A program made the position numbers and the translations under genes. From Poecilobothrus nobilitatus (lineage: Eukaryota; Arthropoda; Insecta; Diptera; Dolichopodidae): DNA of 64,000 bases. The DNA lies in assembly GCA_947095535.1 (NCBI GenBank), contig OX352772.1, forward strand, positions 107,301,672 to 107,365,671. Reading direction: 5' to 3'. Positions 1 through 12,209 of this stretch are shown here, one piece after another. The notes beneath the pieces are model-generated. The model was not told the DNA's origin. It worked only from the letters and a program-made list of their open reading frames with translations, and made no database searches. The stretch's first letter is position 1, and every line of letters starts with the position of its first letter.

Positions 1-976
1 AAAAATTTTCTAACAGGGAGAATGCAATGTACCAAAATAAATGACACTATATCAAATTCTAAGTTAATAGATTTAGGCACTCCGCAAGGCTCTATACTAG
101 GGGTATTATTGTTTCTTATATATATCAATGATATTTGCTCAGCATTAAAGTTTTGTAAAGTTTCTTTATTTGCAGATGATACACTAGTATACATGGTTGA
201 ATATGAATAAACTCAAGCTTAATACAATGAAAACAAAATGCTTAACAATAGGTACAACACAAAAACCAAAAATAGAAATAATTGGTGAACAAATTGAAAA
301 TGTGGATGAAATTAAATACTTATCAGTAATTATAGATAAAAAACTAAATTTTAAAAGAGACTGCCAATAAATATGTAAAAAGATAGGAAAGAAAATAGCT
401 TTTTTAGGTAGAATAAGATCAAAAATTTCTAAAAATTGTGCAATAAATATATATAACACGCTAATACTTCCCCATTTAAATTACTGTTCTTCAATTTTGT
501 TCTTAAGCACCGAGACACAAAGGAACAGATTTCAAATTCTACAAAATAGAGCAATGAGAATTATTTTAAAATGCAGTATTAGATCACATATCAAAGATAT
601 GTTAAATAGATTAAAATGGATGGATGTTAGAAATAAACTGAAGTGCAACATTTTGATTCTTATGTTTAAACTAAAACATAATCTACTTCCCAGCTATATG
701 CAGAAACACATTCAATATATCGGTGAATATTATTATTTAAGAAACAGAGGTAATTTTAGACTGCCGTCATATAGAAAAACCACCACACAAAATTCACTTA
801 TGTACAAAGGAATACAAATTTTTAATGAGCTACCGCAAAATATTAAGAATGAAAATAGAATTAGTATATTTAAAAAACTTATTGTAGAGCATATATGTAG
901 AATATAGTTTGCTAAAAGTAATTGTAAATTATAAAGTTTGTTAGAAACTAATAAAATAAATCTAAATCTAAATCTA
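1..976 (+). pseudogene. LINE-A: 5'-truncated non-LTR retrotransposon, RT C-terminal half and 3' tail
   Basis: A decayed reverse transcriptase of the CR1/L2 group runs in from the left window edge. Visible are the RT box GTPQGSILGVLLFLIYINDI (residues from about base 85) and the catalytic FADDTLVY (about 166-190). After a short deletion and frame change come the thumb-like NKLKLNTMKTKCL segment, YLSVIIDKKLNFKRD and an in-frame stop near 369. A C-terminal ORF at 497-907 follows, ending FNELPQNIKNENRISIFKK, a typical LINE terminus. The 3' end carries a (TAAATC)n tail at about 954-976, as many CR1/L2-type LINEs do. The FADD catalytic pair is intact, but the ORF is broken at least twice, so the copy is dead. 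The clade call rests on motif style only. Confidence 0.85.
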
Positions 977-1016
977 GAGAAGAACGGGCCTATAATAACG
1001 TTAAGTTATTTTTAGC

Positions 1017-1288
1017 TTAACTTATATAATCGTGTTCTAGAAGGCGAGACTCGAACTAACCTAATTATCTTAATTAACAATGAAGGACTTCCTACTAAAT
1101 ATGAAGAGCTGCTGTATAAACTGTATATCAAATTCCATAATTCGATAGGTATTTCGGAAAAGCATGTAAAAGAGGATCTTAGGTCTTATCGGAGCCATTG
1201 TGAAAGTAACTACTACAAGCACTTGAATTCATTTCGTGAAAGTTATAACAAGTTTTTTCTACCACTCTCCGAAAAAAGATCTTATTAA
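1017..1288 (+). pseudogene. LINE-B ORF1 C-terminal segment
   Basis: An open frame of about 90 codons without a start runs from a TAG just before 1017 to a TAA at 1286-1288. It includes INNEGLPTKYEELLYKLYIK and HNSIGISEKHVKEDL. The same pattern (INQEELPTDYQQL, HESIGISNEEVVKDY) occurs in the minus-strand LINE-C at about 49215-49060, just before its endonuclease. The segment also lies directly before an endonuclease here. I infer it is the C-terminal module of LINE ORF1. Its 3' end overlaps the endonuclease frame that starts at about 1236. Confidence 0.6.
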
Positions 1289-1896
1289 TATTCCTTTTAA
1301 AAGAACCACATATACCACCAACAATTTAAATAACATTAAAATATTTTATCACAACTGCAGTGGTATGAGAGGCAAGCTCAATAAACTTTATCTTAATGCT
1401 AAGTCATGCAATTTCAGTGTTCTTGATATTACTGAAACATGGCTTAAAAATCGAGGAAATTCTTGATGGAAATTGGTCCATTTACAGGAAGGATCGTGAT
1501 TATCTATCTGTAAATTGTTCGCGAGGAGGTGGCGTGCTACTTGCCGTTAATAATTATTTATCTAGTGTTCCGTTATTTACTGGTACATATCAATCTTTCG
1601 ATCTACAATTTATTAAAATTAACTTAGGTACGAATAATTTATACCTAGGTATTGTTTATTTTCCTCCGAACTCTGATAATTCCTCATATTCTGAATTTTA
1701 TAGTGTATATCACAATATTATTTCCGATATGCCTGAGGATGATTCAATTTTTGTTTTTGGCGATTTGAACCGTCCTTCTCTCTCTTTTATTGTAGAGGAT
1801 ACAGATAATTTGTTATTACCATTTAATTTTCAGGACGAAATTGACTTTGGTTTGATTAGTGAATTCTATGGCAACTATCCTACAGCAAATTATTAG
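1236..1896 (+). pseudogene. LINE-B ORF2 endonuclease (APE-like) domain
   Basis: This is an apurinic-type endonuclease of a non-LTR retrotransposon, which nicks the target site for reverse transcription. The first frame shows IKIFYHNCSGMRGKLNKL and LDITETWLKN, the usual N-rG-..K.. and E-T-W motifs. A frameshift near 1455-1465 leads to a second frame with RGGGVLLAVNNYLSS and FVFGDLNRPS (the GD-N motif, here GDLN). A further frame change near 1860-1900 continues into the SDH-type end (TTHHNAIIFEFS at about 2000). The key acidic and GD-N residues are recognisable, but at least two frameshifts make it non-functional. Confidence 0.8.
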
Positions 1897-2219
1897 TTAT
1901 CCTAATAGTAATAACAAGTGGTTTGATCTTGCATTTTCGAATGCATATGATAGAGTGATGGTTAAACTCGCTGATGATGCAGATAATCTATTTACTAACA
2001 CTACTCATCATAACGCAATCATTTTCGAGTTCTCCACTTCTATTCCACTTTTGACCACATCTTACAATAATGAAATTGTATATGATTGTTTTAACGCTGA
2101 CTGTCAAAGTATTGATAATGCTTTGTCATTAATCATGTGTGACGAATTGTTAGTACAACAGGATATCAATTCAGTAATCTCTATCTTTTACTTAAATTGT
2201 TTTCAAATTATAGACGCCT

Positions 2220-3860
2220 TTGTTCTTAAAATTCGCAAAAAAACATAAAACAGCAGAACCATGGTTAGATAGAGATCTTAGGAACTTGAGAAATCGACGC
2301 AATAAAATATACAAGAAACTTAAACAATATCAAGTACCTTGCGACGACTTATTGAATATGTATAAGCAACCTTCTATAGAATTTAAACAAAAATCCAATG
2401 CAGCATATGAAAATTATGTCACTGATATTGCCAACAAGCTTGTTACTAATCCCAAAAAATGTTTTGATTTTGTTAACACAAAATGAAAATTATTAGGGTA
2501 TCCCAATTCAATGATGTCTAAGGGCAATGTCATTTCTGCTCGCCCAAAAGAAATTTGTAACTTCTTTTCTGATCATTTTCAACAAGTTTATCGTCCAACA
2601 GCACCAGTTACAACTTTACAAAGGGCTAACTCTTTACATAAAAACTTCAATTTGCTAATTACAGACGTATACCTGTCTGAAAGTGAAATTCTTGAAGAAA
2701 TTTTGAGCCTTGATATAAAAAAGGGTGCTGGTCCGTACTTAATTCCTCCAATCTTTTTATATAATTGTTCTTACAGTTTAATTTTCCCTCTTCATTTTAT
2801 TTTCAACAAGTCACTTTCAATTGGGGTTTTCTCACAAGAGTGGAAATCGTCTTACTTAATCCATATCTTTAAAAAAGGGGATAGAGCTTCGGTAGAAAAC
2901 TATCGACGTATAGCAATTCTTCGACTATACCGAAATTATTTGAAAAAATTGTCGTTGATAGAATTACTCCTATCATAAATCCAAAACTCAATGATCAACA
3001 ACATGGTTTCAGAAAAGGTTGTTCCACTACAAAGAATCTTATGGTTTACACATCTGAAATCCTGAATCAAATGGAGAAAGGATACCAAGTTGATGCAATT
3101 TACACTGATTTTAGCAAAGCTTTCGATTGTGTAAATCATTTCACTTTGCTAAACAAACTGTCAACTTTTGCCATTTAGGGTTCATTTCTTGAGTGATTTA
3201 ACTTTTATCTATCAGAAAGAACTCAAAATGTTAAATTTCAAGGTGTATTATCCAACACAATCGGGGTTACTTCCGGTGTTTCACAAGGAAGCCATTTAGA
3301 CCCGCTTCTGTTTAATGTATTTATTTCAGATCTTTTGGAATATCTATGCAATATACCTCACATTTCGTTTGCTGATGACCTAAAAATGTATCAAGTTATT
3401 AAAGATAATTCTGATGCAGCTACACTTCAATCAAGCTTATCAGTGTTAGAAGCTTGGTATACGTCAAATATTTTGGAACTCAACATACAGAAATGTAAGG
3501 TTATAAGCTTTACGCGTAAACGATCTTCTTTGATATACGACTACAAAATAGATAACGTAACTTTGGAAAGGGTTTTTAGCATTACTGATTTAGAAATTCT
3601 TCTCGATAATAAACTTAATTTTAATCTTCACTATGACCAATTGTTCCAAAGACTAATAAAATGTTAGGTTTCATTAAAAGAAGAGCTAAAGAGTTCAGTG
3701 ACATAGCTATAACTAAATCTCTCTATTGTTCGCTAGTTCGATCTATTTTAGAATACGGTAACATTAAATGGAGAATCCAGCCTTTCAAGTTCATTCCAAT
3801 AGAATCGACTCAATTCAAAAGCAATTTCTTTTATTTACATTAAGAAATCAATATAATCTT
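2220..3860 (+). pseudogene. LINE-B ORF2 reverse transcriptase domain
   Basis: Continuation of LINE-B. A linker (AEPWLDRDLRNLRNRRNKIY from about 2256) is followed by EILSLDIKKGAGPYLIPP, then EWKSSYLIHIFKKGDRASVE, then after a frameshift near 2925 NDQQHGFRKGCSTTKN. A palm motif A reads DAIYTDFSKAFDCVNH (about 3091-3140). Motif B is GVSQGSHLDPLLFNVFISDL and the catalytic FADDLKMY lies at 3368-3391. The C-terminal part (YSLFV-type, ITKSLYCSLVRSILEYG) follows in another frame and fades out near 3860. Motifs are well conserved, but five or more frame changes kill the copy. No A-rich or satellite tail is visible, so the 3' end is probably cut by element Y. Confidence 0.85.
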
Positions 3861-3928
3861 TCTGCTTTTGCTAATCTTCCTAGTTAATTTAAACGTTTTT
3901 AATTTTTTTATGTACCCTAACACTTTTT

Positions 3929-5098
3929 AGCACATTTCCAAAAAAATTTTGAAAAAATGTGCTTATTAGTTTCACTCTGTCCTTCCGTCCGTCTGTTTAC
4001 AAAACTTCTACACCGTTAAAGATAGAGAAAAAAATTTTTAACCATGGGTAGGTCTCATAAAAAAAATAATTTTGTGGAACAACTTTTTCATGTAGCCCCA
4101 CCCATTACGGAACTACAGCCCCTCAAAATTTGAAAAAGCCCTATTTTTAAATGCATATATCTTATGTTCTGCTTAAGATTTGTAAACTAATATCAAAATA
4201 ATACAATTTTTTTAAATTTAGTATTTAAATTTACCGTTATGTGAAAACCAAATTTTGCATGATTTTTCTACTTTCATAACTCCGGCACGCTTCTAGATAG
4301 AGGCTTGAAATTTTGAGGCAAGAAAGAACTTTTAGAATTAGTATAAGTTTGCTCAGAAAATTTTTTTGGACCACTCTCTGTTTATGAGCTCTTACGGCTT
4401 AAAAACTTAACTTAGACACCTGTACACATTTTACTTCTGCAAGATATAAAAGTTAAAGCTACAGTAATATATTTTTACGTGTATTAAAGGTTTATTTTAT
4501 TTATAGAGGATTCCAAAGTTGCAGCTCTTCAAAATTGCGAAAAAGCCCTATTTTCAGATCTATATATCTCAGGCTTTGCGTAATAGTTTTGCAATCTAAA
4601 ACCGCCAGAAGATCGAAAATTTTATTATCTATATAAAACAGTATCAAAATTATGTAATATTTTGAAATTTACCATTTAAATTTACCGTTATGTGAAAACC
4701 ACATTTTGTATGAAATTTCTTTTTTCATAACTCGGTACACCTTTAGATAGGAACTTGAACTTTTGAGATAAGGAAAAACTTTTAGAATTAGTATAAGTTT
4801 CCTCAAAACATTTTTTGGTAGCGCTCGCTTTTTAAGAGTTATTACGCCTCAAAAATTGAAAATTTGCTATTTTTAGACACCTGTAACTGAGGCACCTGTA
4901 AAAATTTTTCTTCGGCAAGACATGAAAATTAAAGGTTCAATAATATATTTTTACGTGTGATAACGGCTTTTCTTAGATATAGAGGATTCCGGACTTACGG
5001 CCCCTCAAAATTTCAAAAATGTCCTATTTTCACATTTTTTCTTATTACATAAAGTCACACTTCTAAACAGTTTGTATTGAGTTTTGGAAATGTGCGCT
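3929..5098. mobile_element. Element Y: non-autonomous terminal-inverted-repeat element
   Basis: The left end AGCACATTTCCAAAA (3929-3943) is the inverted match of the right end TTTTGGAAATGTGCGCT (5082-5098), giving about 15 bp TIRs. Directly inside the left end is a second, inward inverted copy (3947-3963). A (TCCG)-rich stretch at 3980-3993 follows. The interior is two to three diverged tandem units of about 410-480 bp. The recurring box 'cc..CTCAAAATT..AAAA..CCTATTTT' lies at about 4116, 4526 and 5003, and TTACCGTTATGTGAAAACCA at 4231 and 4682. No ORF of substance. A related inverted fragment lies at about 9080-9300. I infer a MITE-like element of unnamed family. Confidence 0.6.
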
Positions 5099-6600
5099 TT
5101 TAAAAACCGTTGGTTTACATTCTACCTTGTTTTGTTAAAAATCTCAAAGGTTCAGAACCTTTTTAATTGTTTTAAAAATATTCGTTTATGTTCTTAATCA
5201 TTTTTAATTAACATTTCTTAACTTTTATTTTGAAATTTTACATTTACGTTGAAAATTATACAATAACTTAACTGAAGCTGAATCAAGAAACCTCTATCAG
5301 CCGTTTATTTTTTAGTATTTTGCAATTATTACAATTATATTTTATGTAAGTTTTTTCATATTATGTACATTGTACGCACGAATGTATTACATACATGATA
5401 CAAACAATAAATACAAACATGATACAAACAATAAATACATTTCATTTCATATTAACTCTTTAAAACAGGTTTTATTATGTTAAATTTTTTTCTTATGCTT
5501 AAAAATAATAATGTTGCGTAAATTCAAAAACCAGAAAAAAACTAAACACTTTTATTTTACAAACATATCTTTTTCATTTTATATACAGCAAGTAAGTGAG
5601 TAAGTTGCGCATAATATGTACGAACATATCCATCTTCTAAATTACGTAGTTACCTTTGCACATTTAAATCATTCAAACAGAACTTTCTAGCTTTCAATTG
5701 TTGTATTTTTATTAAAAGAGGTAGGTAAAACACCCTCGATTTAACACAATTTACAATTTCAAACCGTACGTTATTAATTACTTACTCACTACTAACTACT
5801 TTCAATACTTTGAACTCACCTGTTCATAAACAAAGTATTAGATTAATTAAAAATTTGCGGTTATATTTTTCACGAGAATCACAACAATACACAATAATAT
5901 AGAATTACAAGCTCATTACTATATGCATTTTAACGGATTTTCCTATATTTTAGCTAATCACAAACTAAGAAAATATTCTATAAATTTTACCCTTATACTA
6001 TTTTATTTTCTTTATCTATGATAAAAAGACTTAAGAAAAAATAGTTAAAAATATTTATTATTGCACTCAATATTGAGTATATATCTTCTTTTAATCATAT
6101 TAAACAGTAATATTATGATCGCTACGCAAAATTTACTTAAGAAAAGCAACTTTTGTTAATATATACATACGAATGTGATGCAATACATGGTAAGATACCA
6201 ACAATAAATACCTTTCATATTTATAGGTATTTTTCATATACTTTTCATTTTCAGAGTATAAGAAAATTAATATTATTATTAAATTTAATTATTAAATATT
6301 CGAGAAAATAATGTACTATTCGTTAATATTCAACCAGCTTTCAACGAAGTCAATAAAGCTTTCAATGAATTAAAAAAGCTTTCATTTTTACTTTATTTCG
6401 TTGTATATTCATATACGCAATTAAATCATAACATCAAAAACACTTCTGTGTCATAGTTAGTTAGACGATTGGTAAGTTTCGTTAAAAATGAAATATAAAA
6501 AAAATGATTAAGTTCGATTCGTTTCTGTGGCGTTTAAAAAAAAATTGTACAATAAGTAGTAGTGCAATATTATTATGATCATATTATATCGTACAATACA
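5099..6600. other. AT-rich interval without recognisable gene
   Basis: I see only low-complexity AT-rich sequence. A short direct repeat 'GATACAAACAATAAATAC' occurs twice near 5397-5430, and a loosely similar stretch recurs near 6185-6235. No coding similarity was recognised on either strand. Confidence 0.5.
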
Positions 6601-6615
6601 ATGCACATTAATCTC

Positions 6616-6627
6616 GATGACGTCATC
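6616..6627. promoter_or_regulatory. Perfect CRE-type palindrome (possible ATF/CREB site)
   Basis: GATGACGTCATC is a perfect 12 bp palindrome containing the full TGACGTCA cAMP-response element. It lies about 290 bp upstream of a short Kozak-compatible ORF (6915) in a stretch of higher GC than its surroundings. Regulatory function is inferred from the motif alone. Confidence 0.3.
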
Positions 6628-6914
6628 ATTAAATAAGTAAATTTAATAAATAAACTTTTTACAGTTTACAGTTCGATGAATATGACGGCGCCAGATCTAG
6701 ACAATCAGCTAAATTAGCTGAATAAAAATGAATGCTGTGCTGACTAAGCACAATGTGTTGACTAAATGATACATACCTTTATGTTGTTATAATGTTATAA
6801 TTTGTCTCAACGGACTTAATCTTAAACTAACTTAATAATTAGCTCTGACTGACTAAAAACATTATTTTGCACTGTTTTTATATTCTTTAAAAACAGCGGA
6901 AAAGAATACAAACA

Positions 6915-6968
6915 ATGACAAGCGCCGAAATTCTAAGTGGTGAGCTTGGTTCAGAAGATATCAATTAA
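6915..6968 (+). CDS. Possible first coding exon or short upstream ORF, function unknown
   Basis: The context AACAATGA fits an insect translation start and opens a 17-codon frame (MTSAEILSGELGSEDIN) ending TAA at 6966-6968. Within it, the sequence AGTG|GTGAGC at about 6937-6944 resembles a splice donor, so the real coding part might be only the first eight or nine codons of an exon. The surrounding 6.6-6.97 kb stretch is less AT-rich than its neighbours and carries a perfect CRE palindrome, but no downstream exon was recognised. This is weak evidence; it could be a chance ORF. Confidence 0.2.
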   Translation: MTSAEILSGELGSEDIN

Positions 6969-6969
6969 T

Positions 6970-8990
6970 TTTAGGTGGATGTACATTGCACATGTTAAGT
7001 GTTATCATTTGTATTTTCTTATTTTATAAAAATTGTACAAATGCATTATTTCATTCTGAAAAATTAATAAAGTGATCTGTTCCAATTTTACCATAGAAAA
7101 TTAATTTTATTTATAAATTCACCATATTATACTATCACACAGCACAACACTAGTAAATCATTATTGATTTTAATATGCTATAGCATTAAGTAACTATATA
7201 TATAGAGTATTCACGTGGAAGCAAAAGGTAGACAGATTTTTCCATTTCGTAAAATCAAGTAGATCGTATTTCAGTTTATTTTTATTTTAGTTTTTCTTTT
7301 CCTTTTTTTTGTATGTGTGTCAGTCGATGTATATACTTTTGTGCATTTGTATATACTTTTTGATATAGCTTTTACGACTTCTTTTTAAAACAAATGTTTA
7401 CAATTGTATTTTGGCGAAATTTTTATGAGCCTTTTCCTTCCTGCTTTTGCCAAAAATTTGTATGGAATGCTTTGCGATGATATTGTATGAAAATTTTCTA
7501 CCTCTATTAAACACATTAAGTTTAAAATGTTGTATTGTGTGTGTTCTATCATAGAAAAATAAAATATACATACATAGCTATAATGTGTATCTACAGAATA
7601 GATGTAATTTCTAAATATGATTATTGATTACATATTTGAAAAAAAAACCTTGATTTCACCTCGATTTTTCTTTCGCACGCTACGTATTATGACATTCGCT
7701 AAGTTTTTAATAAATATATTTTTTAATATGCATGTATTTTTTGATACAATTTTTCTATTACAAAACCTATATTATAATAATCATCTCATTTTAAGTATAT
7801 ATATTTCATATATACCAATATAACAAATATCATATAATAAATAAGTAACCTATAAAAGTGTAAGCTTAATATTTTTTTAATTTTAATAATAAAAATATAA
7901 AAATTCCACTTAATGAAAAAATATATATGTATATATAACTAGTATATATATACTTTGGCTTTTGTTTGGTTGTAGCACATTGTAGTATATAGATCAATTG
8001 ACATACAAACAAAAATTGAATGACAAAGCAAAATAAAAATATAAATGAATAGGTAAACGAAATAAATGAATTGGAATATGATGTGTCTTGTATTTATTAT
8101 AATATTATAATGTAAATGATCAAATATCTCATTAAGTACAAAGTTGGTTTATAACAGACACAATTAAGTTTTTTTAATTTTTTTATTATCGTGCTTAAAC
8201 CTTAAAAATTTGCACAAGTGTTCCTCTTTATCATAGAAGCTCGTTCAATCAATTTAATCACTATTATACATCAATCCATTTCGGTACCATAGTCTGCGAA
8301 AAAAAAGTTTTGTTTCCAATTTTCCTCCAATTTTACGGGATGAATTTTTGGTCTTAAAGAAAGCCTGTTCCAATTTTTTGTTAACTTTATTAATCCACTT
8401 CCGAGCAAGTGCCTATTAAAAATGTACTGTATATTTTTTGTATTATTATTATTAAAAAATATTTTCAAAATTATTTACCTTTGTCTATATTGTTTTGCAA
8501 CATGTCAATGTAAATTTCTAATATATAATAGTAATCAAAATAACCTATTTAAGTATCTCACGAATTTTGTGTGTAAGTTGAACAATATAACATTTTCTAC
8601 ATGTACCAAAAAAATTAAATAATCTCCTCTCATAAGACTATTATCCTCATCATATCATTAGTCAGTAATGCATAATTAAACATGAGATTTATATAATGTG
8701 TACGTGTATAACATACTTCTGGAAATTACATTAAAATATGTGTATAATACTCGTATATATGTAATGTATGTGTGTTTAAAAATAGTACGAAGAGAATTCA
8801 AGAATTATATTAGTAGAAATATTTACATTTCAGTACCTACAGTATGTAACCAAAACTCAAGACTTATATTTAAAGAACAGAAAATCTTACAGTTGTTTGA
8901 CAAATATATAATTCTTACATATATTTTTTAGCCTTATTCAATATCCATTTGAAAACATTATTATGTATAAAAAGTGTAAACCCAAAAAAG
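6970..8990. other. AT-rich interval without recognisable gene
   Basis: Low-complexity sequence with many TATATA runs. Several short ORFs on both strands consist of I/Y/F/N/K-rich residues expected by chance in such DNA. I recognise no domain, RNA gene or element boundary here. Confidence 0.5.
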
Positions 8991-9079
8991 TCTGGTTGAT
9001 TTATAAAGATAAGAACAAATCTTCTCGTTTAGTGTTTTTAAACCAAAAATATGTTAAGCAGACACTGAGATTTTATACA

Positions 9080-9305
9080 CATTTAAAAATAGGGGTTTTT
9101 CAAAATTTGATAGGCTGTAGCTGCGGAATCGGTTCGGCTATATAAGAAAGTTGTCCTGCAGTATTAATTTTTTAAAAAGACTTCTGAGTGTTTTAAATTT
9201 CATTGCTTTTAATTAAACAGTTTATAAGTTATGTAACCAGATGGACAGACAGAGTGAAACTAAATAGCAAATTTCTCAATTTTTTTTAAGAAATGTGGTA
9301 AAAAA
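9080..9305 (-). mobile_element. Fragment of element Y family, inverted
   Basis: Read on the minus strand, this stretch follows the left end of element Y. It has a (TC)-rich AGTTTCACTCTGTC block at 9244-9257, then the 'GTTTACAAAACTT'-like interval, then a TACAGCC...CAAATTTTG..AAA.CCC box around 9083-9130. Order and spacing match 3929-4150 in inverse orientation, with clear divergence. Only the terminal ~230 bp is present. Confidence 0.5.
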
Positions 9306-9484
9306 GGTAATTTATAAAAACATGACATGACATTACTTACGGAAAAATATTATCTGAAAGTTTTACTTTACTTATCTGAAAATTTTATGCTTTTTCATAT
9401 CTATTATTTAAGTTTTACTGGAGTACGCTTCAAAGTTCTATTCTGCTCATCATTTTAGTTAATTTCTTTTATAACAATGCGTAT

Positions 9485-9985
9485 CTACAATTTTCTTATT
9501 TCTGCGTTGGTAGGGATACTTTTGTTAAAAAATCTGCAGGCATTTTTTTTTGTTGGCATATTTGATATTTCTATTTCTTGCTTTTTCACAATTTCTCTGA
9601 TGAGATGATTCCTTACATCAACATGTTTCGTTCTGTTGGGGAACACGGAATTTATGCTAGTTGTTGAGCACCTTGGTTATCATTGAATAATTTTGTTGTT
9701 GGTACTACTTCACTAAATTCATTTAATAGTTTCCTCAAAATTATTGATTCTTTGGCAGCTTGTAGACACATGTTTTGGATAAGCTAAAGTATAACGTAGT
9801 GCAAGATCTGCGATCAAGGATTGGTGCAACCCATTTAGAGTCCGCATTTCAAGTTAATTCTCCATTATATTTTTCAAATACTTATCTATATTTTGTTGTA
9901 GATTGAACATAAAGTAATACTCGCTTCAATACATCAATGATCCTAATAAATTCTGGTAAGGGTGTGGTAAGGTAATCTGTTTTTT
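9485..9985 (-). pseudogene. Copia (Ty1/copia) pol fragment: RNase H region
   Basis: On the minus strand, the translated segments appear in copia order. They are LKRVLLYVQSTTKY (the 'AKRILRYLKGT' region), then NADSKWVAPILDRRSCT (the 'Y-A-D-AD-W-A-..D-RKS' RNase H motif), then AAKESIILRKLLNEF (the 'ASKEAIWLR.LL' motif). Next come NDNQGAQQLA (the DNQSA motif) and finally NRTKHVDVRNHLIREIV and EIEISNMPTKK, the 'RTKHIDIRYHFIR' terminus, ending at a TAG (complement of 9485-9487). At least three frame breaks and stops occur. No LTR is visible nearby, so this is a 5'- and 3'-truncated relic. Confidence 0.8.
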
Positions 9986-10312
9986 CATCACAAGTATTAT
10001 TTTATTTCGATAATTTTATGCTTTTAATTTTTTTGTCACTATGTATGATATGTACAGATATCATATTAATTTTTTTTTTGTTAATACTTTTTTTTATCTG
10101 AGTGATTCATATGTATGTAAAATGAATTTGAAAATATAAGTAGTTTAAATAATAAATAATAATAACAAAAATAAATTAACTTTTTTTTTCGATTTAAGTT
10201 ATTAAAAGTTCAGTTCTAAGTCGTTGTTTTGTATAATTTTAAATATAAGCATTAATTTAGGAATTTTTTTGTAACGACTTTGTTTTGGTTTTGTTTAATA
10301 AAATAAAATAAA
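9986..10312. other. AT-rich spacer
   Basis: Poly-T and poly-A runs and AATAAA-like strings between the copia and jockey relics. Nothing else seen. Confidence 0.4.
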
Positions 10313-11710
10313 AAAAATAATTCTAGTGGCCTGGTTCTATTAAAGCTTCTGATGGCATTTTGAAAATGTAGGAATTTTGAAGCTTCTACATTTATTTGCG
10401 CTTCTAAGTGGGTCTTATATTTTAGTGCATATTTTTTTATATCTTCTCTTACAGTAAGTATTTCTTGTTTTAGTGCATATTTTTTTTTTATTTCTTCGCT
10501 TACAGTAGGTAATCCCTATGTAAATCACAATTTCATACGTACAAGGGACTACTAACAAAGGAGTACTATCCAATGCTCTTGTTATGTGTTTGTTTGGCAT
10601 AACCTCATAGCTGTATGCCGTACAACCAAAGAGGCTTAATTATTTGGTTATATAACAAAATTTTATACATTTGTCTGTATTTCAATTCTAATTTGGCTTT
10701 TTTTTCTTGACATGCTCTTTCCATCTGAGCTTAACATCTAATGTCATTCTTAGGTACTTTGCCTTGTTTTCTTGTGGTAAATTTACCCCATTTAGTTTTA
10801 CGGCTTGGGCAATTTGTGCGATTTTATTTGTAAAATTTACGTGGACATATTCAAGTTCATTAAGCTTAATTTTCAATTTTTTGGTCTTCTTGCTGACTTT
10901 TTGTAATTTATCTGTAGTCTCGATAATATTGGATGCTACTAATATTGCAGTATCAGCAAATGAAGCTACAGTTATATTGTGGAAGCTTGATAAATCACTG
11001 GTATAAAGCAAATATAATATAGCACCCAATATACTATGCATATATAATATGCATATATAACATCATTGAGGCACATCTGCTTTTATTTCTCTAAGTATAA
11101 AAAACTCTTCATCCTATTTAAATTTAAACACTGATAGGTTGTTGAGAGTATATCTACATATTGTTTAGGTAATATTTTTCTTAGTTTATAAATTAAGCTT
11201 TCATGTCAAATTTTATCGAATACCTGAGCTACATCTAGAAATATTGTAGAGCATATTTGTTTTTCTTCTAGAACTTTTTCAATTATATCTGTAATTTTCT
11301 GCACTTAATCAATAGTTGAATATTTTTCTCTAAATCCAAATTGGTAGTTTGGAATTATATTCCTACTTTTTATTAACGGTTTCATTTCTTTTAATATTAA
11401 TTTCTCAAAAAGCTTTGACACTATCGATAAGAGAGAAATTGGTCTATAAGATTTTGATATGTTTGGAGGCTTTCCAGGCTTAAGTATCATAATTATTTCG
11501 ACCACCTTCCAAACATTAGGAAAACAATTTAGTCTTAATATAGAATTCATTATGTATGTTAGCATTGTGAAACCTTTTTCCGAAAGTTGTTTTTATACTT
11601 TTAATCGTTATTAAATCAAAACCTGCTGCTTTTTCCGACTTGGGACTTTTAATTTCATCAACCTATTCCATTTGGGAGATTGGTGCAATGATATTCTGCC
11701 TAACGTCATT
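10313..11710 (-). pseudogene. Jockey-type LINE fragment: reverse transcriptase to C-terminus
   Basis: Order on the minus strand: VDEIKSPKSEKAAGFDLIT (about 11700-11620); NCFPNVWKVVEIIMILKPGK and SYRPISLLSIVSKLFEKLI (11305-11565). Next are FLDVAQVFDKI-like motif A (about 11240) and the SILGAILYLLYTSDL box with SFADTAILVASN (about 10950). The C-terminal domain is PLWLYGIQLWGYAKQ (about 10620) and LHRDY..., ending in the jockey-like NRTRPLEL near 10313. The catalytic site reads F-A-D-T, one Asp short of the usual FADD. The C-terminal part contains a small internal duplication (TYCKRR.KK.ICTK twice, about 10430-10530). Several stops break the frame. Family assignment to jockey rests on the WLYGIQLWG and terminal RPL-D/E-L motifs. 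Confidence 0.82.
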
Positions 11711-12058
11711 TTCAATGTAACTAGAGTTGAAACTTTATAATAAAAATTTCTAAAATAAACATAAAATTCATTAAAATTTTCAATAGATTCATCATTTTAA
11801 GGTGCGCAAGTACAGGAACATATCTTTTTGGAAGGAACGACAACTAATAGTACATTTAGCCGCACATGTGTACATTGTTAGGAAAACGACAATTTAAATA
11901 AATATATCGATAAAAATATTTCAATACTTATACTTACTGAAGTTAATTCCATCGATTCCCGTTCTTCATAAATATTCAATGTTTAATTTGTCTTTCACGT
12001 CAGGGAAACTAAATAATTTTTCAAATCGTTCCATTTTTTCGAACAACATATTTTCCTT
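11711..12058. other. Short spacer, no clear feature
   Basis: Between the jockey relic and the next pseudogene. The last ~60 bases may be the decayed C-terminal extension of the neighbouring minus-strand pseudogene (FEKLFSFPDVKDKLNIEYL then a stop), but most of the interval shows nothing. Confidence 0.35.
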
Positions 12059-12170
12059 TCATTGAAACATTATATGGAAATCAACATCGAAAAGTTTGTT
12101 TCCATCCACATCTAAATATCGAGGCCATTCTAGTAAGTAATCTTTTACAGATGACCACTTTTTTTCTTCT

Positions 12171-12209
12171 ACTTCCATTCTGCGTAAAGGTAATACGCAG
12201 AATGGAAGT
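12171..12209. repeat. Perfect 16 bp inverted repeat with 7-nt loop
   Basis: ACTTCCATTCTGCGTA (12171-12186) is followed by AAGGTAA and the exact reverse complement (12194-12209). It lies inside the longest open stretch of the minus-strand pseudogene and may record a templated palindromic duplication. Confidence 0.9.

Noticed and set aside
8271..9145. Cluster of 60-77 codon ORFs as small genes
   Set aside because: Composition expected from AT-rich DNA, no start context or similarity; the last one overlaps the inverted Y fragment.
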